Shown here in pieces: positions 17,701-25,537 of a stretch of DNA of 38,205 bases. The notes below the pieces were generated by a model. That model had not been told where the DNA came from, searched no databases, and saw only the letters and a program-made list of their open reading frames with translations. Position 1 is the stretch's first letter. Every line of letters starts with the position of its first letter. The translations under genes and the position numbers were made by a program. This stretch comes from a virus, in the IMG/VR virus record IMGVR_UViG_3300022223_000002, positions 1-38,205 of that record. One strand, 5' to 3'.

Positions 17701-19206
17701 CTTGAAATATTAAACAAGCTTCCAGATGAGGTTTTGCAATTAGGTGACTGGATGATCCGTAGAATGTCATTTCAATACAATGAATTGAATGAGATTTACA
17801 CGGAACTTTTCGGCGCTTATATGCCGCAGAATATGAATTATTTCCCCTTTGCCGTTTCGCAGGCCAATAGATCGAGCGAATTTGATCCGGAACGAAACAG
17901 GGGTGCAATGAATATGAACAGTATGGCCTATCCGGGCAGTATAAGGGCGAGGGTTCCACATAAATTGCCTATTGATATAAGTCGTGGCGCTATAGCAGAA
18001 TACTTGCATCATCAACACGCAATGGCCAGATTCAAGGCGTTTGCTCTCGGCGCGAAAGATTTTCATGGAATATTTGCAGATCCCGGGGTGCAGCGCAGCC
18101 TAAAGGTGAATCTTGGCGAAGATTTTTACAATGACCTTTTGCGGCATGCCAGTGAGGTTGTTTCAGGTGGGAATGAATGGTTCGTTTATAATGAAAATAT
18201 GAACCGGTTGAAAAATACTGTAGTCTATTCAAAGCTGGGATTAAATTTTGCTACGTTTTCGGCTCAGCTAGCCTCTTTCCCGGGTCTGGCTATGAATCTT
18301 AAATGGTCTGATGTTTTCAAGGAAATCGTCAGGGGGTTCAAAGCGATTAATGATCCGGAAGTGAGAGAGGAATTTATGAGAGTACTGCGTACGGATTATG
18401 TAAAAAACCGCTGGGAAGGCGGTGCCCACATCGAGGCTATGTGGGTGCTTGAAAATTCCCGTACTCGCGGTTTCTGGGGTACAGCCGCAAGGGCATCATT
18501 GCTCCCTACAAGGGCAGGGGATTTAGTGCCTATTCTGGTCATGGGCAGGGTTTTATATAATCATGCTTTTAATGAGGCCAAGGCGCTTGGATGGTCTGAT
18601 GCGGCAGCCCATTCGCATGCGGAATATGTTTTCGGTTCCATGACGGATTCAAATCAGCAAAGCAGTCAATGGAAAGACCGTACTTTATGGCAGAGAAAAG
18701 GAACCTTTGGAGAGGTTCTTAGTATGTTTCAGACTTCGCCAAGGCAATATTTTACCGCCTCTTTGATGGCTGTCAGACGGGCGGCGGCTTTAAAAACTCC
18801 GGAATCAAGACTGTATGCGGCTAAGGTTGCTTTTACTATGTTTGTCTTGATGCCGGTCTTTTTTATGTTTGCCAAGGATTTTTATAAATTCATAATTCTA
18901 GGCAATGATGATGATAGGGAAGCTGGCGAGGTGGTCAGGGATTATCTTGCAGGGATATTATCTTCACCGTTTATGGGGCTTGTCGGTCTTAGTATTATTG
19001 CTGATGATGCGGCCAGGCTTCTTGTCGGACGCAGACGTTTTTTTGACAGCGCGGATATTGCGGCATTATCGCTGCATGATGACATATTAAGGCTTTTGAA
19101 TGCTGGTTATCTTACAGCTTCGGGCGAAGACGGGGAATTGGTGAAAAATGTTCTGTATACTTTTCCGGCGTTGAAACAAGGCAAGGAATTTGTAATAAGG
19201 GAATAA
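11767..19206 (+). CDS. Giant internal virion / polyvalent protein with two RadC-like JAMM units
   Basis: A 2479-residue protein in the T7 gp16 slot, probably packaged and ejected with the DNA. I start it at ATG 11767, which overlaps the previous stop (ATGA); a GTG at 11728 lies inside that gene. Hydrophobic segments lie near residues 106-122, 180-215 and 290-325 and again at 2355-2380. A Gly/Ser/Pro linker covers 434-466. Residues 766-1127 and 1128-about 1480 are tandem copies offset by exactly 362 residues. Each has a full JAMM set: E867, H904, H906, S914, D917 and E1229, H1266, H1268, S1276, D1279, in the RadC-like form HNHP-T/S-G. A coiled coil lies at about 1558-1615. The C-terminal 450 residues resemble the conserved ends of giant podovirus ejection proteins. 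No lytic transglycosylase domain is seen. Confidence 0.85.
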   Translation: MIDQEQLTRIIAGEYNNFEIKAAEASGDRDNWLARYSNSAYLANSLDADPEGIFRNYDSFHSNYFGEDISVPEALNRIREIQGIKLDSGGNPTFFGETAKSLTRGTISLVYGGFAGLSALMGNIPRTKQLLDQQRHMINTVAVNPEVASRLKEFRDKEGVLAQLTTSDYWSTKGAELVPSVASFFVGGLGAFKAAQLAFKGNQLLATIAAAGTLNVAESVIEAGGAVGEVKLQTDMANLVIKTIEGMDEEERDQIYNQGMVEALNHYKMISIRGGSPTIAGEVAREVFVRNVALNAIFTTLGLGFGKIAVSSLFSGTGKRRLVTAVLASGGAAVTEPEQELRQEEITDSVVYRELFNQAIDSNVLSIRILQAILSDNNDKKDTALAAFLMGSHNILFGFATEVSLSKSMLAAEKKMSEYIEKLRAELAKRKAAKKGAGTSGSGGASLGSESPQGGGDTKAAPAPSLFPSQKVDSDSEDIPPQKKPSKPAVGIQTPLDVLKNEQIETLIENYDKAKTTEERVQSFQKIASEMIDANAKTLDADLEIEVQERKIFEQERKKSLRDLATIKKALEELTPLDQFRDEIRRSGLQTRGIEEFKNLSPVFRKKDGLTFDQALQRAEELNLVEPGESDPAALFELLKGTVEKKKPPKLLGELEPGDVFIDEGGLQITHLGFDKGGKVFLDVEGQLVSESVNKLVPAETRKARSEEIESLIAEYGDIVELNPTPTEPISPARQKNLEKLGIEKPGLDDEFGFDAEDQLLFKENDPYIGKDVREDITDKQKELGKEAYNDWVKATKRIIGEAGKKLGINVLGSAINKDFIVDGTTSFVGKKIRSIHDLPVMAQIFRDPRWETLRVFYLKNNTIVGENVISSRLPWLVSFSDSDFSIIDDQLKKTGADRIYLLHNHPTGNPNPSQADLESSAKFKKRFPKEYQGEFIIDSGSYVRLIPPRRSNYFRYEPDGKDVKVDWHHLKDETSGTLVFDKSEVDNPLLGQVLQDSEAFVAMGKALQVKDGYGAIIGLDSLGAVRTILEVPDKLLLEKETASSIRYLGLLRKAARETGTDSVYLVTPSHVSSYKHLFKTGIFDDMISFAGITVEDKFKSFNPGIPLSKLQKKGAQIRRASTPEEIDPYENKDVREGTTEDNKKTGKFAYNDWVKASKRILGVHGKRFGINLIASAINRDFVSQGSTSFIGKEIDSVEDLAVMAQVFRDPRFETLRVFYLKNGVVAGEDVISSRLPNRVNFLIRDIDFIKRKLRDLEADKIYLLHNHPSGKSTPSRDDIRATQAWIKEIKEFEAHVVINSGEYSVIKESDRVEGFVESSTEKISGPLAGSLVGNKSEVPHELLGRQLDFEQDFISVGNSLKVKDGYGVIFGVDAKNKIRLITEVPDSVLAEKESKNLDKYLVMMRKASRETGVTGFHLVTPRSLTNYRHLLNAKIFRDSVSMGGVESAFQMGFMQGSIPRSSRENTNAPAQFREPTTEEIEQDIIAAAARFFFLGKVMPLQKIRDELKRHGIPIEKAKFLQNEGKRLGQQIVDDASSLPDIKSLKKLFENKEEEIFKRGFKAGEFTERARRNLKESREKEKVAKRELRGEKIRQQLVEEKKNIRKHWSQRMQNADELEKAARQFIKENKIPQEVRGQLIASIARLFKIEDPAIQRRQFEWIITKALDLKHQVLKREALFKINKKISNALKERFSKSRIKTGPLGQVEDYLKSVIQYIKLEPAEHEKAMKGLESVISKLKDEGDYDKAFELEKQLVDLDIFGNLQDRTYIEVERALSTLNHDLQGKRLERYRFIEDRLIRYDLNRAKIIANYGEVSAIDFEFWRKDQNKTPKQKFFANAWRYMDAHLSMEQKLERIAHFDRTGYLTKMVDQWRQWIWTASQKEQTLTRNEKSLFDEAAKRIWNLPDENRKGKILLGLNNADKKLAELSTKTIVITGEVNGVTRKRTVSYDVALKIYLTLMQPDLMPNMNEHGFDTLTRLEILNKLPDEVLQLGDWMIRRMSFQYNELNEIYTELFGAYMPQNMNYFPFAVSQANRSSEFDPERNRGAMNMNSMAYPGSIRARVPHKLPIDISRGAIAEYLHHQHAMARFKAFALGAKDFHGIFADPGVQRSLKVNLGEDFYNDLLRHASEVVSGGNEWFVYNENMNRLKNTVVYSKLGLNFATFSAQLASFPGLAMNLKWSDVFKEIVRGFKAINDPEVREEFMRVLRTDYVKNRWEGGAHIEAMWVLENSRTRGFWGTAARASLLPTRAGDLVPILVMGRVLYNHAFNEAKALGWSDAAAHSHAEYVFGSMTDSNQQSSQWKDRTLWQRKGTFGEVLSMFQTSPRQYFTASLMAVRRAAALKTPESRLYAAKVAFTMFVLMPVFFMFAKDFYKFIILGNDDDREAGEVVRDYLAGILSSPFMGLVGLSIIADDAARLLVGRRRFFDSADIAALSLHDDILRLLNAGYLTASGEDGELVKNVLYTFPALKQGKEFVIRE

Positions 19207-19222
19207 GGGAGACAAAGAAAAA

Positions 19223-22200
19223 ATGACGATATCAAGTATTGAAAGTACTAAAAAATTTTATGTTCTGGACGGTGCTAAAAGGAGTTTCTTTTATGATGTT
19301 CCCTTTTCTCACAAAGATGACATTGTTTTAACGCTTGTAACTTTGAGCACAAGCGAAGAAATCATTTTAGACCACCCCCTGCATTATAGTATTTTTGCGG
19401 AAAATGATGATTATGGTTCAGGCGCTACGGTTACCACGGTTACGGCTTATCCGTCAACCCAAAAGCTTGTGATTCACCGGGACACTATAAGACAACAAAT
19501 CGTCGATCTTACAGAGTCCGCGAAAATACCATCAAGGGCCATAGAAGATGGATTGGATAATCTTGAAAGGCAGATTCAAGATATATGGACATTTCTTGAA
19601 AGGGTTATCAAGGTTGCGGTAGGGGACTCATTGGCGTCTACAGACTTTTCCGGCGCTGCGGTTCGTGCGGGTAAGCAATTAACTTTTGACGAAAATGGAT
19701 TACCGCAATTTACGATTCCTGATCCAAATCAATTGGATGGTCAAAACTCAATTGAAAGGCTGGGTAATTTTTTCAAGTTAGTCGGTGATCTTGCGAGTGT
19801 TCCCGCCTCATACTATTATGGCACGAATGTTCTACAGGAATTGAGCTTCTTTTCTCTTCCTGTAGCCAATATAAAAAATGTCACCTATGTAAGTGAACAG
19901 GGAACTCTTGCCGCAGCCCAAGCGGATTCGGCCGCAAACAATTATCGTCCTATCCTTGTAGATGCGGATATTTCCATTGATGCGGCGTCCGTTTTTGATA
20001 CTACGGGGACGGTTATTGATGCCTCTGGAACTCCTGTCAATATGTTCAATGCTACTGTTCAGCCTCCTGCCATCGAAAATTCCAAGCAGTTTTTAGACAA
20101 TGCCGCTGCGGTCGATATAGGCGGCGGGCTGGTTGATATACCGGTTACGGGCCATGGTTATGTTCCCGGCCATACAATCAGATTTTTTAACACTATCAAT
20201 TATGATAATAAAACTTACACGGTACAGGCGGGGACGACGACCGATCTTGTCAGGATTTCCGAAACGTATACGGCGGAATCTTTCGCCGGAACTGAGGAGG
20301 TTACTTTTTATGATGCCAACATGTTGTATGAAGGGGTTTTCCCGATTGATCATTTTATTAATCCAACGGGGGTTATCGAGACTGAACCGGGCGGGGCTGG
20401 CAGTGATATTAAAAAAATCACGGTGACAGACAATCCTTTTGCCGAAAACAGATTGATTGCCGTTTCTGGAAGTACGGGCGGGGTTAGGGACAAGATTTAT
20501 CGCGTTCTTCCGGGGTCTACTTCTACGGGGATTCTGATTAAGGAAAGCGGATCGGCTTACACGTGGACCGGAAGTGAAAAAATCGTACCGCAGCGCCGGT
20601 ATGAAATAAAGAATCCGACTGCGGGAGTCGCGGTTAAAACTCGAGGAACGGATAGGGTTGGAATTCGTTTAGACAATCACGATCTGCGGATTGGTCAATG
20701 GGTATCGCTGAGGCTGTTTTCCGATGCTGCGCTAAATGGGGAGTTTATGGTTCAGCCGGGTACTACGCGAACAGAATTTTATGTTAAGGCTACCTTGACG
20801 GCCGGGGTATTTAATCAAACGGGAAATGAACAGTTTTGCGAGGCGAGTTCTTATGCTATAGATAGAAGATTCCGGCGGGAGTTGGGCATAAATAAGGCGC
20901 TTACCTCTCTTGATGCGGGTGTTGCTACCGGTGTAGATTGTCCGTCTTATAGTCTTAAGGAAGATGATCCGATAACTATTGAAGGTAGCGGCGTTGCCGG
21001 TTTAGATGGCAATTATCTGGTATTACCATGGAGAGGAAATGCGGGCGTACTTCCCATTAATAAAGCCTTTGGTGCGGGTGGAACGGTTACCGGCGGTTAT
21101 GTTTTTAAGCAAGCGTTTTTTGGTTTGCCTGTAATCTCTAATGATTTTGTCGAGGATACCCAATTCGAAGTAACAGGAACCACAAATTATAATCAGGATT
21201 ATATTTCCAGTTTTCTGACGGAAAGCACTAACGGCGGTTGGTCTGAGGTGGTGGCTCCCGGGAATTGGGCGCAAGAACAGTTCACCAGCTCGGCAAAGGT
21301 CTACAGAAAATTCGCAAGGTTTGATTTAGCGGCTCACGGGTTAAATGTCGGCGATTGGATAGAAATCGAAAACGATTCTAATTATAACGGTATTTATGAG
21401 GTGTTCATAAAAACTACCAATTCTTTTTATATAAGAGCAAGGGGGGTCGGCCCAACAAACGGGAGTTGCACAGTTAAATTACTCCTGCGGCAAATTTCAA
21501 CGATAGATGATCATAACGTCAATCTTTATGAAGAGTTTTTTATTCGTGATGTTGCGGGGTTCGAAGGAAGGTTCAAGGCCAAGACCGGGACTTCGGGAAA
21601 AAACCTTGTCTTCAATAGCCCTACGGCGGTTGGCGCAAGCGCATCGGCGGGAAAGGTCGGAAAGACGTCGGTTACGATTTCAGGCAATCACAGCTTTGTT
21701 TTTCTTGATAATAATTCAAGGTTTGTATTCGGCGCTTATATTACGGCCAGTTTTGCCAGTGGCATAAAATTGCATGCTACTGATGAACAGGCGATTTTTA
21801 AAATGGAAAAAGATGATATGGCGCTTGCGGATAGAACCAAGGTCATTTATAAAGATATAGGCATGCAAAGTCATGTTTTGCATTGGGGCGCAATAAATGT
21901 TGATAATGTAGCGCATGATCAGGTAACGGGTAATGCCTGTAAGCATGCATGGAATACAGCTTCTGACAGTGGATGTCGTCTTATTTTCGGGCGTGGTACT
22001 TACCGTCAGGGATTTACGCTTGCAGAAGGCGTAAACGTCGATAAACTAACAACTAATGCTATTACGGGTGTCAGCTCGAGACAAACATTGTGGAGACTCG
22101 GGGCGTGGGTCAATGATGGCATCTTTCGCTCCAAGTCAAATAACTGGCATAATGCGCTTGTTGAAAAAATGGATTTTCAGGGCAATAGGTTTGTCAATAG

Positions 22201-23707
22201 AAATACGCCATACAATATCGGGTGTATTACTATGGAAGGCTATAATTTTTCTTTTCGAGATATTCATGTATCAGAATATCCCCAAATAGGACTGAGGTTC
22301 AACGGGGGGCAAAGTAACGGCGTAAATCTTTTTAATGCTGAAATAGAAGACGGAGATTTTGATAATTGTGTCTTTGTCGGGGTAAATGTTCTGACTTTCT
22401 TCGGTTGCAGCATCGAGCAAGCCAGAACGCTTGAGGGAAGCGGAATCGGTTGCCGTATTATGGGGCTGTCTGGCAGCTATTTTTCCAGCCATGACCAAAA
22501 ATGCACGGTTATCAATAATTACATGGAAGGTGACGACGCGGCCGACTTTGTTTTTGAGGGTGTTTCATACATCAAAATTCTATCATCGAGCAAGGGTACC
22601 GCTGGATCTGATACCGTTCATGTCAGGCGTCATCCTTATCTGGGTTCCCCTTGTAATGATATAGAAATTGACGCCGGTCAATATCCGGGGAGTCAGGTCA
22701 GGATAGACCCGGGGTGCGGAAACGGCGTAAATGTCGTTTATCCGCATGGAACGCAGGGGGGGGTGACTACCGTTATAGATAAAAGCCGTAATGTCAAGCC
22801 CGGAAAAAAAGGCCTTAATCCATGGTCCGTAGAAATTAAAAAAGGAAAATACGGAACTACTTTTTTTAATAATTCTCATCCGTGTTTTGGGGCGGGCGCA
22901 TCAGTGCTCGAGCCTTTTGGCGACGGTTCCGTAATCTGGAAAAACGGGATAATTCTACCAGAAAAATTTTGTTATATCGATATAAATACCAGTACGGCTA
23001 TCAATGATTATACAAGGTGGCAAACGAGTTCAAACAAGGATGTTGTTTTTTCCGGAATCGCGTTGGCTGCCGGTACTTATTATTTAAGATTATTGTGCAA
23101 TATCCCTCCAAATTATCAAATGCAGGTTCAGGCCACTGATACGGGGAATAGTCTTTATTATAATTGGGAAGAACAATGCTGGGACTCTGATATATTGAAA
23201 GAGAATCATAGATTGAGAATGGGTGGTTGGGGTATTCCTGAATTGCTGGCGACGTGGCCGGTGGTGACAACGGTAACCAGAACGATCTCCTTTAAATTGG
23301 CTCTTAATTCAAGTGATAATAAAATAGCCATTATCCAGTATTGGGATGTTACCGACTCGATTGATTCAACGCTTGTACATAAGCGGGATGGTCAGGTTAT
23401 CGGGTATGGTTTCGATGACCAATGGGCGGTTGTAGAATATACAGGTGGACCGCAAACTTTGAACTACTGGCAACGGACAGTTTTTTATGATGCAACAGGC
23501 GGTGCTTTCCAAGTCAATCTTCCACCTACATTTAATGATGGGGGTGAAATTCATTTTGTGGAGATTGGCGGGTCCGCGAACAATTTAACCGTTGGTCGTA
23601 ATGGTAACGAAATAGAAGGTCTCGGCACTAGCAATGACGTTTTAAGCACGGCATATTTAAAAACGGCTTATACTTTTAATGCCGCAAATGGAAAATGGGT
23701 AAAATAG
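19223..23707 (+). CDS. Tail fibre / tailspike with T7-type anchor and beta-helix
   Basis: A 1494-residue receptor-binding protein. Residues 1-135 match the T7 gp17-type anchor: an F-Y-D-V-P-F motif, an ILDHPLHYSIF strand, LVIHRDTIRQQIVDLTES, and AIEDGLDNLERQIQDIW. Residues 290-850 hold a string of FCCH-like beta modules (HGYVPGHT, NHDLRIGQW, AAHGLNVGDW and others). Residues about 890-1190 look like a right-handed parallel beta-helix with short repeated strands and N/G turns (FGRGTYRQGFTLAEG onward), the fold of polysaccharide-degrading tailspikes. The last 300 residues are beta-rich and end with NGNEIEGLG. The start has a GGGAG site about 10 bases upstream. Enzyme activity is not provable from the sequence. 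Confidence 0.87.
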   Translation: MTISSIESTKKFYVLDGAKRSFFYDVPFSHKDDIVLTLVTLSTSEEIILDHPLHYSIFAENDDYGSGATVTTVTAYPSTQKLVIHRDTIRQQIVDLTESAKIPSRAIEDGLDNLERQIQDIWTFLERVIKVAVGDSLASTDFSGAAVRAGKQLTFDENGLPQFTIPDPNQLDGQNSIERLGNFFKLVGDLASVPASYYYGTNVLQELSFFSLPVANIKNVTYVSEQGTLAAAQADSAANNYRPILVDADISIDAASVFDTTGTVIDASGTPVNMFNATVQPPAIENSKQFLDNAAAVDIGGGLVDIPVTGHGYVPGHTIRFFNTINYDNKTYTVQAGTTTDLVRISETYTAESFAGTEEVTFYDANMLYEGVFPIDHFINPTGVIETEPGGAGSDIKKITVTDNPFAENRLIAVSGSTGGVRDKIYRVLPGSTSTGILIKESGSAYTWTGSEKIVPQRRYEIKNPTAGVAVKTRGTDRVGIRLDNHDLRIGQWVSLRLFSDAALNGEFMVQPGTTRTEFYVKATLTAGVFNQTGNEQFCEASSYAIDRRFRRELGINKALTSLDAGVATGVDCPSYSLKEDDPITIEGSGVAGLDGNYLVLPWRGNAGVLPINKAFGAGGTVTGGYVFKQAFFGLPVISNDFVEDTQFEVTGTTNYNQDYISSFLTESTNGGWSEVVAPGNWAQEQFTSSAKVYRKFARFDLAAHGLNVGDWIEIENDSNYNGIYEVFIKTTNSFYIRARGVGPTNGSCTVKLLLRQISTIDDHNVNLYEEFFIRDVAGFEGRFKAKTGTSGKNLVFNSPTAVGASASAGKVGKTSVTISGNHSFVFLDNNSRFVFGAYITASFASGIKLHATDEQAIFKMEKDDMALADRTKVIYKDIGMQSHVLHWGAINVDNVAHDQVTGNACKHAWNTASDSGCRLIFGRGTYRQGFTLAEGVNVDKLTTNAITGVSSRQTLWRLGAWVNDGIFRSKSNNWHNALVEKMDFQGNRFVNRNTPYNIGCITMEGYNFSFRDIHVSEYPQIGLRFNGGQSNGVNLFNAEIEDGDFDNCVFVGVNVLTFFGCSIEQARTLEGSGIGCRIMGLSGSYFSSHDQKCTVINNYMEGDDAADFVFEGVSYIKILSSSKGTAGSDTVHVRRHPYLGSPCNDIEIDAGQYPGSQVRIDPGCGNGVNVVYPHGTQGGVTTVIDKSRNVKPGKKGLNPWSVEIKKGKYGTTFFNNSHPCFGAGASVLEPFGDGSVIWKNGIILPEKFCYIDINTSTAINDYTRWQTSSNKDVVFSGIALAAGTYYLRLLCNIPPNYQMQVQATDTGNSLYYNWEEQCWDSDILKENHRLRMGGWGIPELLATWPVVTTVTRTISFKLALNSSDNKIAIIQYWDVTDSIDSTLVHKRDGQVIGYGFDDQWAVVEYTGGPQTLNYWQRTVFYDATGGAFQVNLPPTFNDGGEIHFVEIGGSANNLTVGRNGNEIEGLGTSNDVLSTAYLKTAYTFNAANGKWVK
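20096..20161 (+). repeat. 66-bp segment shared with the nozzle gene
   Basis: This is the partner of 6308-6373, with 60 of 66 bases identical and the same reading frame. It lies at the front of the first FCCH-like module of the fibre. Confidence 0.9.
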
Positions 23708-23719
23708 GAATTTCTAATT

Positions 23720-24055
23720 ATGGATTTTAATTCTTTCGGTCCTTATGATGCTGTAACTGATTATGCGACTACTAATAGTTTTGTCTCCGTGACGTGGCAA
23801 GGTGAATCCAGTTCCGTGAAAAACATTAAAGATACGGTCGTTGGCACTCTCTATTTATACGAAACGGGGGGGGTCAACGGTTTTGATTGGCAATATCTGA
23901 TTGAAGACGTGGTAATTGATTCCGGTAGTGTCGCGGCCGGTGCCAGTACATTCGTAAAAATCCATGGAATTATAGGGTTTGAATTTAAATTGCAATTAAA
24001 ATCAACGGTAGCGGACAGCTCCGCAGATGTAGATGGCAAGGTTCGATTTAAATGA
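23720..24055 (+). CDS. Small beta-rich protein after the tail fibre
   Basis: A 111-residue protein with alternating hydrophobic residues and a Ser/Val/Gly-rich composition, consistent with a small beta-sandwich (TLYLYETGG, DWQYLIEDVVIDSG, EFKLQLKSTVAD). It is not recognised. Being between the fibre and a lectin-like protein, it may be a fibre chaperone, a fibre-tip subunit or a virion decoration protein. It has no signal peptide or membrane segment. The ATG has only a weak AGGA site about 12 bases upstream. Confidence 0.6.
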   Translation: MDFNSFGPYDAVTDYATTNSFVSVTWQGESSSVKNIKDTVVGTLYLYETGGVNGFDWQYLIEDVVIDSGSVAAGASTFVKIHGIIGFEFKLQLKSTVADSSADVDGKVRFK

Positions 24056-24121
24056 GCCATCTTAACCTTTATGAGCGGAAGAGCCTGACCGGGGTTTTGA
24101 AAATAGAAGGATTAAATAATC

Positions 24122-24841
24122 GTGAATGATGTTTTAAGAAAAGTTTTAGCCTTTTTTTCAGATGACGGCGAATTTAGTCCGGCGAATATCAATGGTCTGG
24201 TAGGGTGGTATGATGCAAGTGACGTTTCAACCATTACAGAGTCTTCAAATCTAGTGTCGGCTATGGGCGACAAAAGCGGGAATCTCAATGACCTGAGTCA
24301 ATTGGTTGGGGCAAATCAACCGTTGACTAATCAGGGAACGCAGAACGGCCGGAACTTTATCCGTTTTGACGGATTGAGTAAAAACCTCTCAAGGTCCACA
24401 TTTACGAATGGAACTATTTCCCAGCCGCATTGGGTTTTTATGGCGATCGATACGGCCAATACCGTAACGGCGACGAGGAACTTTATTGATTCGGCCAATG
24501 CAACCAACCGCGCTACGGTTTATCAGGTGACAAGCTCGAGGACGCTTGGGATGTACGTTACGCAGAGTTTGAATAGTCATGTTATGCCTGCCGAGGGAAC
24601 TTGGGTAATAATTTCAGCAAAATTTGACGGGGCGAATTCTGAACAATATTTGAATGGCGCCAGTGGTGGCGCCGGAGATCCGGGAACGTCTGATTTTATC
24701 GGCCTTACTCTCGGCGCCCGTTATGATGAGGCGCAAAGTCCGGATTTTGATTTCGGCGAATTGATAATAGCCGAGGGTGATCAAAGCGGTAACAGACTGG
24801 AAATCGAAAGCTATCTCACGGAAAGATGGGGAATCGTTTAG
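24122..24841 (+). CDS. Concanavalin/LamG-like adhesin-type protein
   Basis: A 239-residue protein starting with GTG, with AAGGA 10 bases upstream. After a short helical tail it begins NGLVGWYDASDVSTI, then GDKSGN, then a FIRFDG strand, and later PHWVFMAID, GTWVIISAKFDG, and the ending SYLTERWGI. This is the pattern of jelly-roll (concanavalin A / LamG type) domains common in phage tail adhesins, where the ending 'x-x-E-x-Y-L-x-x-r-W-G' is typical. It likely binds a surface glycan as an accessory fibre protein. Its end overlaps the next gene by 16 bases. Confidence 0.65.
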   Translation: MNDVLRKVLAFFSDDGEFSPANINGLVGWYDASDVSTITESSNLVSAMGDKSGNLNDLSQLVGANQPLTNQGTQNGRNFIRFDGLSKNLSRSTFTNGTISQPHWVFMAIDTANTVTATRNFIDSANATNRATVYQVTSSRTLGMYVTQSLNSHVMPAEGTWVIISAKFDGANSEQYLNGASGGAGDPGTSDFIGLTLGARYDEAQSPDFDFGELIIAEGDQSGNRLEIESYLTERWGIV

Positions 24842-25209
24842 TTAGAATGTTTGTCGAATTTCAGGAATTACTAAAGGCTTTTTTTGACAATAAAGATAAT
24901 GTCTTTTTTATATTGTTTGTCCTTGTAGTTTATGGCGTTGTCTTTTATGTCAGAAAAGGATGCGTTTATCTGTTCAATAAGAGAGATGGTCTTATTGTTG
25001 ATTTTATCAAGCAATTGAATAGCAGTATCAAATCAATCGAGGAAACGGGCAAGCGTACCAGTCAGGCTATTGAGCGCCAAGACAAGCACTTGGAAAAGAT
25101 GTCCGAAAAGATGGGGGAATTTATCGATCTATCCTCTTCCAGTTTAAGCTTGAATGCTATGACTCCCCATCAGGGGAAGGGGGGTCAGAAGAGCCCGTTT
25201 TATTGCTGA
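24826..25209 (+). CDS. Membrane-anchored coiled-coil protein (possible holin or spanin)
   Basis: A protein of up to 127 residues. Residues 26-44 form one strong membrane helix (FFILFVLVVYGVVFY), followed by a Lys/Arg patch and then a cytoplasmic or periplasmic amphipathic helix (SIKSIEETGKRTSQAIERQ). The start could be ATG 24826, overlapping the previous gene, or ATG 24847; neither has a good ribosome site. Its place at the end of the late operon is where holins and spanins usually lie, and a single N-terminal membrane helix with a coiled coil fits an inner-membrane spanin or a class III holin. This is inference; no lysis motif is seen. Confidence 0.5.
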   Translation: MGNRLVRMFVEFQELLKAFFDNKDNVFFILFVLVVYGVVFYVRKGCVYLFNKRDGLIVDFIKQLNSSIKSIEETGKRTSQAIERQDKHLEKMSEKMGEFIDLSSSSLSLNAMTPHQGKGGQKSPFYC

Positions 25210-25531
25210 GATCGTTTGTTGATTCCTCTACAGCTTCGATTGGGTTTTGAATTTTGCTTTCACCGTCGATCGATGCCTCAACTTTTTGCAGGCGTTCACC
25301 TATTGATTCGATTTCTTGTCTCCTTTCATGATTTTTTTTATAAAGAATTTCCATTAAATGGTTCTTGCTTTTCAATTCAATTTGAAGTTCTTGTAGACTT
25401 TGATTGAAATGAAATTTATCTGATTCCATCGTATTTTTTGCCATAAGGGCCGCAGCATATGCAATTTTAATGTCCTTTCTGTTTATCTCGATCAGCTTTT
25501 TAAGTTTTTTGAATTTTTTCGAATTGGACAT
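25157..25531 (-). CDS. Coiled-coil hypothetical protein
   Basis: A 124-residue, Lys/Glu-rich protein predicted as one long coiled coil (residues 40-95), with a Ser/Pro/Asp-rich disordered end. Function unknown. It lies on the opposite strand to the virion operon and overlaps it tail to tail by 53 bases; a small dyad in this overlap (TCCCC / GGGGA, 25164-25177) may help stop transcription from both sides. It lies 6 bases downstream of the Cys-rich gene and is probably co-transcribed with it. Confidence 0.6.
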   Translation of the reverse strand: MSNSKKFKKLKKLIEINRKDIKIAYAAALMAKNTMESDKFHFNQSLQELQIELKSKNHLMEILYKKNHERRQEIESIGERLQKVEASIDGESKIQNPIEAVEESTNDLSNKTGSSDPPSPDGES

Positions 25532-25537
25532 AACTGA

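Noticed and set aside
19223-24841. Diversity-generating retroelement as in BPP-1
   Set aside because: No reverse transcriptase and no template/variable repeat pair were found; the repeat between nozzle and fibre is not adenine-biased.
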